Source: Haloplanus sp. HW8-1 (GTDB lineage: Archaea; Halobacteriota; Halobacteria; Halobacteriales; Haloferacaceae). From it: a stretch of DNA of 64,000 bases. The stretch spans positions 2,232,001 through 2,296,000 of the forward strand of contig NZ_CP098518.1 of assembly GCF_023703795.1 (NCBI RefSeq), in the 5' to 3' direction. The notes under the pieces are model-generated. The model ran no database searches and was not told the DNA's origin. It was given only the letters and a program-made list of their open reading frames with translations. This document shows, piece by piece, positions 60,154 through 64,000 of this stretch; the stretch's first letter is position 1; the number at the start of each line of letters is the position of its first letter. The translations under genes and the position numbers were made by a program.

Positions 60154-61187
60154 TGGAACTACTCGGTATCAGCGTCGCGTTGCTCGGGATGTTCGCCGGC
60201 TTCGGCCTCCTCATCGGCATCCTGTTCGGCTTCTTCGGGATGGGCGGGTCCTTCCTCGTTACCCCTGCCCTCCTGGTGATGGGGTACGAACCGAACGTCG
60301 CGGTCGGGTCCGGACTGGCCTTCGTCTTCGGGACGAGCGTCATCGCCACCCTGAAACACCGCGACCTGGGGCAGGTCGACTACAAACTCGGCGTGTCGAT
60401 GATCGTCGGCACGACCCTCGGCATCGAAGTCGGGAAACTCGGGCTGGAGTATCTCCAGCACATCGGTCTCGCCGACAGCGTCGTGAGCGTCGCGTACGTT
60501 GCCCTGCTGGGCGGTATCGGCGTCTTCGTCACTCGCGAGGCGCTCCGTGACGGGGACGGTGGCCTCAGTCACGATGTCGAGGACGCCGACGGTGACGACC
60601 ACGACATTCCCGACATCGCGAAGCGGATTCAGTCGTATCGCATCCCGCCGATGATCTCGCTGCGAGGCGGTATCACCGTCTCGTTGTGGATGGTGCTTCT
60701 CGTCGCCTTCTTCACTGGCCTGCTCTCCGGCTTCCTGGGCGTGGGTGGCGGCTTCATCCGTATGCCCGCGCTCTTCTACGCCATCGGCGTCCCCGTCCCC
60801 GTCGCCGTCGGCACCGACCTCTTCGAAATCGTCTTCTCCGGCGGCATCGGGTCGTTCCTCTACGCGCAGTCCGGGGCGGTCGATCTCTCCATCGTGGCGC
60901 CACTTCTCGCCGGGAGCGCCCTCGGCGCTCGCATGGGCGCCGCCGCGACGAGCCTCGTCGACGAGGACGGAATCAAGATCTACTTCGGCGTGATGCTCCT
61001 TCTCGGTGCCCTCGCTGTCGCGATCCGACAGATCGGGAACTTCCTCGGGATCGACGTGCTCAACGTGGTCAGCTTGGTCGTCATCGTCGGCGCGGCGCTC
61101 CTCGTCGCCGGTGCCGTGGTCCTCAGCAGCATCCGTGAACTTCGGACCGAGGCCGAACCGGAAGCCGTCACGTCGACGAGCGACTGA
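60153..61187 (+). CDS. TauE/SafE family sulfite exporter-like protein
   Basis: 344 residues from the ATG at 60153, chosen because it overlaps the stop of the small gene. About eight membrane segments in two homologous halves: GFFGMGGSFLVTPALLVMG and GFLGVGGGFIRMPALFYAIG carry the repeated signature. Family members export sulfite, sulfoacetate or other organosulfonates. Next to sulfide-oxidising genes it would plausibly export sulfite made by the persulfide dioxygenase-like protein. Start and neighbours suggest an operon of two. Confidence 0.9.
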   Translation: MELLGISVALLGMFAGFGLLIGILFGFFGMGGSFLVTPALLVMGYEPNVAVGSGLAFVFGTSVIATLKHRDLGQVDYKLGVSMIVGTTLGIEVGKLGLEYLQHIGLADSVVSVAYVALLGGIGVFVTREALRDGDGGLSHDVEDADGDDHDIPDIAKRIQSYRIPPMISLRGGITVSLWMVLLVAFFTGLLSGFLGVGGGFIRMPALFYAIGVPVPVAVGTDLFEIVFSGGIGSFLYAQSGAVDLSIVAPLLAGSALGARMGAAATSLVDEDGIKIYFGVMLLLGALAVAIRQIGNFLGIDVLNVVSLVVIVGAALLVAGAVVLSSIRELRTEAEPEAVTSTSD

Positions 61188-61485
61188 CGTGTCTGTCACG
61201 ATCCGACGCCCCCTGTCGGTCGTCGCTGGCCCACACCACCGGTAGTCGAGTTCCCGACGAACTCGTTCTGAAAATGCCACTCGTGCAGCCGGAGCACGAC
61301 TGGTCCGAGACTCGGCCTGCAGTGGGACGCCGTCTCGATTGTTTCGGACGTGGACTGGAGATCGGAGGAATTCGGCACCCCTCTGTGCCGTGCAACGGCT
61401 GGGACGCGGGGACCGAGATTGGGAGCCGGATCTCGGCGGCACGGATCGGGACAATGTCCTTCCGAAGATAGCCGCCCGTCTTGAG
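61188..61485. other. Intergenic stretch without a recognised gene
   Basis: 298 bases after TauE with short frames only; none has a clear start, promoter or family. No RNA structure beyond weak pairing is seen. It leads into a palindromic element at 61486. Confidence 0.4.
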
Positions 61486-61571
61486 CTATAGTAGCGTTTG
61501 TAAGTCACCGCACACCTGATCGCACGGCATCCTGCGATCAGGTGTGCGAACAGTTCCAAACGCTACTATAG
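61486..61571. mobile_element. MITE-like palindromic element, 86 bp
   Basis: Terminal inverted repeats CTATAGTAGCGTTTG and CAAACGCTACTATAG flank an inner pair, CACACCTGATCGCA / TGCGATCAGGTGTG, so the whole element folds into one long hairpin. No transposase is present, and no target duplication is obvious, although ends begin with a TA-containing CTATAG. It looks like a non-autonomous insertion whose ends would be recognised by a transposase elsewhere in the genome. Confidence 0.6.
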
Positions 61572-61737
61572 ACACGGCAACCGACCGATCGCCGTGGGAA
61601 GAACGGACCCTGACGGGTCTCAATCGGGGAATCCTGCACTCCGTCGAACGCCACGGGTCCGGATCGTCGATCAACACACCGCCGCCAAACGGTTCGCGCG
61701 GGTCGAGAGGAGGCGGCCGCGTTGCGGTGACCGCCCG
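61572..61737. other. Intergenic stretch after the palindromic element
   Basis: 166 bases of ordinary GC-rich sequence with no gene or repeat that I can support, ending at the stop of the 86-residue cyd-linked gene. Confidence 0.35.
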
Positions 61738-61998
61738 TCATCCCCCGTCGCTCGCGGCCAGCCGCGCCGTGACGTGTCGATCCAGGTTGTAAAACAGGAC
61801 GCCGACGGTCAGCAGCGTCGTCCCGAAGAAGACGACGAAGCGTGGCGGGCCGCTCGTCGCGCTCGCGAGTGCGGCCCCGACGAAGCCAACGAGCGTTAGT
61901 TCGACCCACGCCACGACGATCCGCGACAGGAGTCGCGTGTCGGGGCGTGATCCGGTGGACGCTGCAGCCGACCCGGCGTCCGCATCGTCGGTCGGCAC
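61738..61998 (-). CDS. Small membrane protein after cydB
   Basis: 86 residues from a GTG at 61998. Two hydrophobic segments (about 28-48 and 53-70) with an acidic disordered N-terminus. It begins 2 nt after the cydB stop, so it is the third gene of the cydAB operon. In other organisms small membrane subunits (CydX, CydH) stabilise cytochrome bd, and this may be a functional counterpart, though I see no sequence match. Confidence 0.7.
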   Translation of the reverse strand: MPTDDADAGSAAASTGSRPDTRLLSRIVVAWVELTLVGFVGAALASATSGPPRFVVFFGTTLLTVGVLFYNLDRHVTARLAASDGG

Positions 61999-62000
61999 GG

Positions 62001-63002
62001 TTAGTACGACTCCGTCGGCTGTACCGGCCCACTGAACGCGCTGTACAGGACGACGAAGTACGTCACGACGAGCGGCAACAGGAGCGCCGAGGCGACCGAC
62101 ATGATGTTCAACGCGAGGGGAGCGATGATTGCCTCGGAGATCGACAGCCCCGAGCCGGGATCGACGAGCGGGTAGAGCAGCAGCGCGACGACGGCGACGA
62201 GTCCGTAGGTCAACAGCCCGCTCGCGACGAGGGCGAGTAGGTCACGGCCGGTCCGAAGCGCGGCCATGTAGCCGGCGCCGAGGCCGACCGACGTGGCGAC
62301 CAGCACGAGCACCGGCGGCGTCGTCACGGCCGCCGCGAGCCGCGGCGTCGACAGGGCGACCAACCCAAGCGCCACGACAACCAGTCCGAGATAGGCGACG
62401 AGGGCACGCTCGCCCGTTTGGCGGACATCCTCTCGCAGCGATCCGGTCGTTTTTACCCGCAGGAAGGCGGCCCCGGAGACGACGGTGAGCGCAACGAGTG
62501 CCAAGCCGACGGCGACGCCCGCGGGGGTCAAGAGCGCACCGGATCCCGTGAGCCAGTTTGCGGTGAACACACCGAGAAGGAAGGGGGCGAGGACGCTCCC
62601 GGTGACGAACGACCGACCCCACCACCGCTGCCACGCGGTATCGTGGCGCTGTTCGTACATCTCGGGGGCCAGCCCTCGCAAGATGAGCGCGGCGAGCACG
62701 CCGAACAACAGGAGGTAGTTCCGGCTGAACAGGTTGGCGTACACTGCCGGGAACGCGGCGAAGAGTGCTCCGCCGAAGACGACGAGCCACACCTCGTTGC
62801 CGTCCCAGAACGGCCCAATAGCCGCGAGGATCGTCTCGCGCTCCTCGTCGTCCTCGCGGGTGGCGAAGAGCGCGCCGGCGCCGAAGTCGAACCCGTCCAG
62901 AAAGAGGAAGGTCCCGAGGATAGCAAACACGAGCGCGAACCACAGCTCCGGGAGCGGAAGTCCGAACAGCGGACCGGCGGCGAAGGCACCGTAGTCAGTC
63001 AT
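62001..63002 (-). CDS. cydB: Cytochrome bd quinol oxidase subunit II
   Basis: 333 residues with eight to nine membrane segments. LFLDGFDFGAGALF and WDGNEVWLVVFGGALFAAFP match CydB, and the repeated family shape is clear. With CydA it forms the bd-type terminal oxidase that reduces oxygen with quinol, with high affinity. It overlaps cydA by 8 bp and is followed 2 nt later by a small membrane protein gene. The N-terminus LPELWFALVFAILGTF fits a normal start. Confidence 0.93.
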   Translation of the reverse strand: MTDYGAFAAGPLFGLPLPELWFALVFAILGTFLFLDGFDFGAGALFATREDDEERETILAAIGPFWDGNEVWLVVFGGALFAAFPAVYANLFSRNYLLLFGVLAALILRGLAPEMYEQRHDTAWQRWWGRSFVTGSVLAPFLLGVFTANWLTGSGALLTPAGVAVGLALVALTVVSGAAFLRVKTTGSLREDVRQTGERALVAYLGLVVVALGLVALSTPRLAAAVTTPPVLVLVATSVGLGAGYMAALRTGRDLLALVASGLLTYGLVAVVALLLYPLVDPGSGLSISEAIIAPLALNIMSVASALLLPLVVTYFVVLYSAFSGPVQPTESY

Positions 63003-64000
63003 CGCCGGGCGCCCCCGCAGTCGGCTCGTCAGCCTCGGTCACGAACGTCCGTAGTTCCTCGGTGCTGGGTGGGCCGGCCCGGATGATCCGTGCGACGACG
63101 TAGCTGTAGAGTGCGAGCAGGCTCGCGTACGCCATGACGAACCCCGCGAGCGTGATCGTCGCTTCGGTCCCGGTCAGCCCGGGGGAGACGCCGTCGGCCG
63201 TCTTCAGCACACCCTGGACAACCCACGGCTGTCGTCCCACCTCGGTGACGACCCAGCCGAGTTCGACGGCGAGGATACCGAGGAGACTGGAGCCCATCAG
63301 CGCTTTGTGGAGCAGGTCGTCCTCGAGGAGTTCGCCGCGCCACCACCGGTATCCGCCCCAGAACGCGAGCAGGATGAACCAGAAGCCGAGGCCGACCATC
63401 GCCCGGAACGACCAGAAGACGATGGCGACCGGAGGCGCTTCGGTGTCGAAGGAGTTCAACCCGCGTATAGTGGCCTGTGGATCACCCCCGCTGGCGAGCC
63501 ACGATGCTCCGCCTGGGATGCCGAGGCCAAACAGTTCTTTCGCGCGTGGGTTCGTAATATCATCAAGGCTCGTGGGGAAGGCGATGAGGTACTCCGGCAC
63601 GTACGAGTCGGTCTCCCAGACGGCCTCCATCGCGGCGAACTTCTGTGGTTGCGTCTCGTGGACGTGCCGGGCGTACATATCGCCGTGCAGCACCTGCAGC
63701 GGCGCGGTGATGAGGAGGGCGACGATCGCGATCTTCAGCGTCTTCTCCCAGAAGTCGACCTCCTGCACCGAATAGCCCCAGACGTAGTGCTTGAAAATGT
63801 GGTACGCCGCGACTCCGGCCATGAAGAGCGCGACCGACTCGACCGCGGCGTTCTGCATGTGGACGTACATGAACATGAACCGCGGGTTCAGATACGCAGC
63901 AAGTGGGTCGGTGAGGTGGACGACCGTCTGCCCCCCGCGCTCAACGAGTTCGTACCCGCGCGGGAGTTGCATCCACGAGTTCGCGATGAGAATCCAGACA
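62995..64000 (-). CDS. cydA: Cytochrome bd quinol oxidase subunit I (N-terminus outside window)
   Basis: The C-terminal about 335 residues; the frame runs off the right edge. Visible: WILIANSWMQLPRGYEL at the start of the visible part, as in CydA, the quinol-binding Q-loop region (PEYLIAFPTSLDDITNP), and helices such as FWFILLAFWGGYRWW and GRQPWVVQGVLKTADGVSP (conserved C-terminal haem region). The expected distal haem ligands are not all in view. First gene of the cydAB operon. Confidence 0.93.
   Translation of the reverse strand, partial: VWILIANSWMQLPRGYELVERGGQTVVHLTDPLAAYLNPRFMFMYVHMQNAAVESVALFMAGVAAYHIFKHYVWGYSVQEVDFWEKTLKIAIVALLITAPLQVLHGDMYARHVHETQPQKFAAMEAVWETDSYVPEYLIAFPTSLDDITNPRAKELFGLGIPGGASWLASGGDPQATIRGLNSFDTEAPPVAIVFWSFRAMVGLGFWFILLAFWGGYRWWRGELLEDDLLHKALMGSSLLGILAVELGWVVTEVGRQPWVVQGVLKTADGVSPGLTGTEATITLAGFVMAYASLLALYSYVVARIIRAGPPSTEELRTFVTEADEPTAGAPGDD

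Noticed and set aside
61486..61571. CRISPR-like repeat
   Set aside because: Single palindromic unit with no spaced direct copies; no other repeat arrays or cas genes were seen in the window.

Overview
The window is a piece of a haloarchaeal (class Halobacteria) chromosome. The evidence is high GC with strongly GC-ending codons, very acidic proteins, leaderless genes with a TATA-like box about 25-30 nt before the start codon, an intron-containing tRNA-Met, an S-layer glycoprotein with a PGF-CTERM anchor, archaeal RFC-large and FEN1, and several protein families I know only from haloarchaea. Gene content would fit a Haloferacales-type genus, but the genus cannot be fixed from the sequence alone.

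Region 1 (1-11.2 kb) is the most unusual part. It holds zinc-ribbon, membrane and coiled-coil proteins around a three-gene operon (8470 to 6181, minus): a small membrane protein, an ESCRT-III-like protein (basic helical half, acidic tail) and a single-AAA ATPase with an MIT-like N-terminus, as in Vps4. Next to it are an SPFH/band-7 protein with zinc ribbons at both ends and two membrane-anchored zinc-ribbon proteins. The layout recalls bacterial PspA / zinc-ribbon / SPFH loci, and I read it as a candidate membrane-remodelling system. Coiled-coil genes lie on both sides (1-1961 and 8696-11176).

Region 2 (11.3-45.1 kb) is mostly housekeeping: phosphoglycerate mutase, an intron-containing elongator tRNA-Met, the S-layer glycoprotein (with an apparently inserted N-terminal domain), RfcL, heme A synthase, malic enzyme, RNase HI, FEN1, FolD, serine hydroxymethyltransferase, glycine cleavage T and H, a cobalamin adenosyltransferase and several transporters. 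It also holds a YcaO protein without an obvious partner and a strong small-RNA candidate at 32.4 kb.

Region 3 (45.1-50.2 kb) is visibly AT-richer. It carries a molybdate/tungstate ABC transporter (ATPase, permease, WtpA-like binding protein) divergent from a Tfx-type regulator, a ferritin-like protein and a small HTH regulator.

Region 4 (50.2-64 kb) is a respiration and sulfur island: an orphan haem-copper oxidase subunit I, a double rhodanese, a Bat-type regulator, a rhodanese/metallo-beta-lactamase persulfide dioxygenase-like protein, a five-gene operon (TusA, SQR-like, DUF1641, SQR, DUF1641), a TauE/SafE exporter with a small partner membrane protein, and cytochrome bd oxidase (cydA running off the end, cydB, small membrane protein). 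The genes together suggest oxidation of sulfide to persulfide and sulfite, export of sulfite, and electron entry to a quinol oxidase. Several promoters here share short inverted repeats with TTGTS half-sites beside the TATA box, which suggests common control. A small palindromic MITE-like element sits at 61.5 kb.
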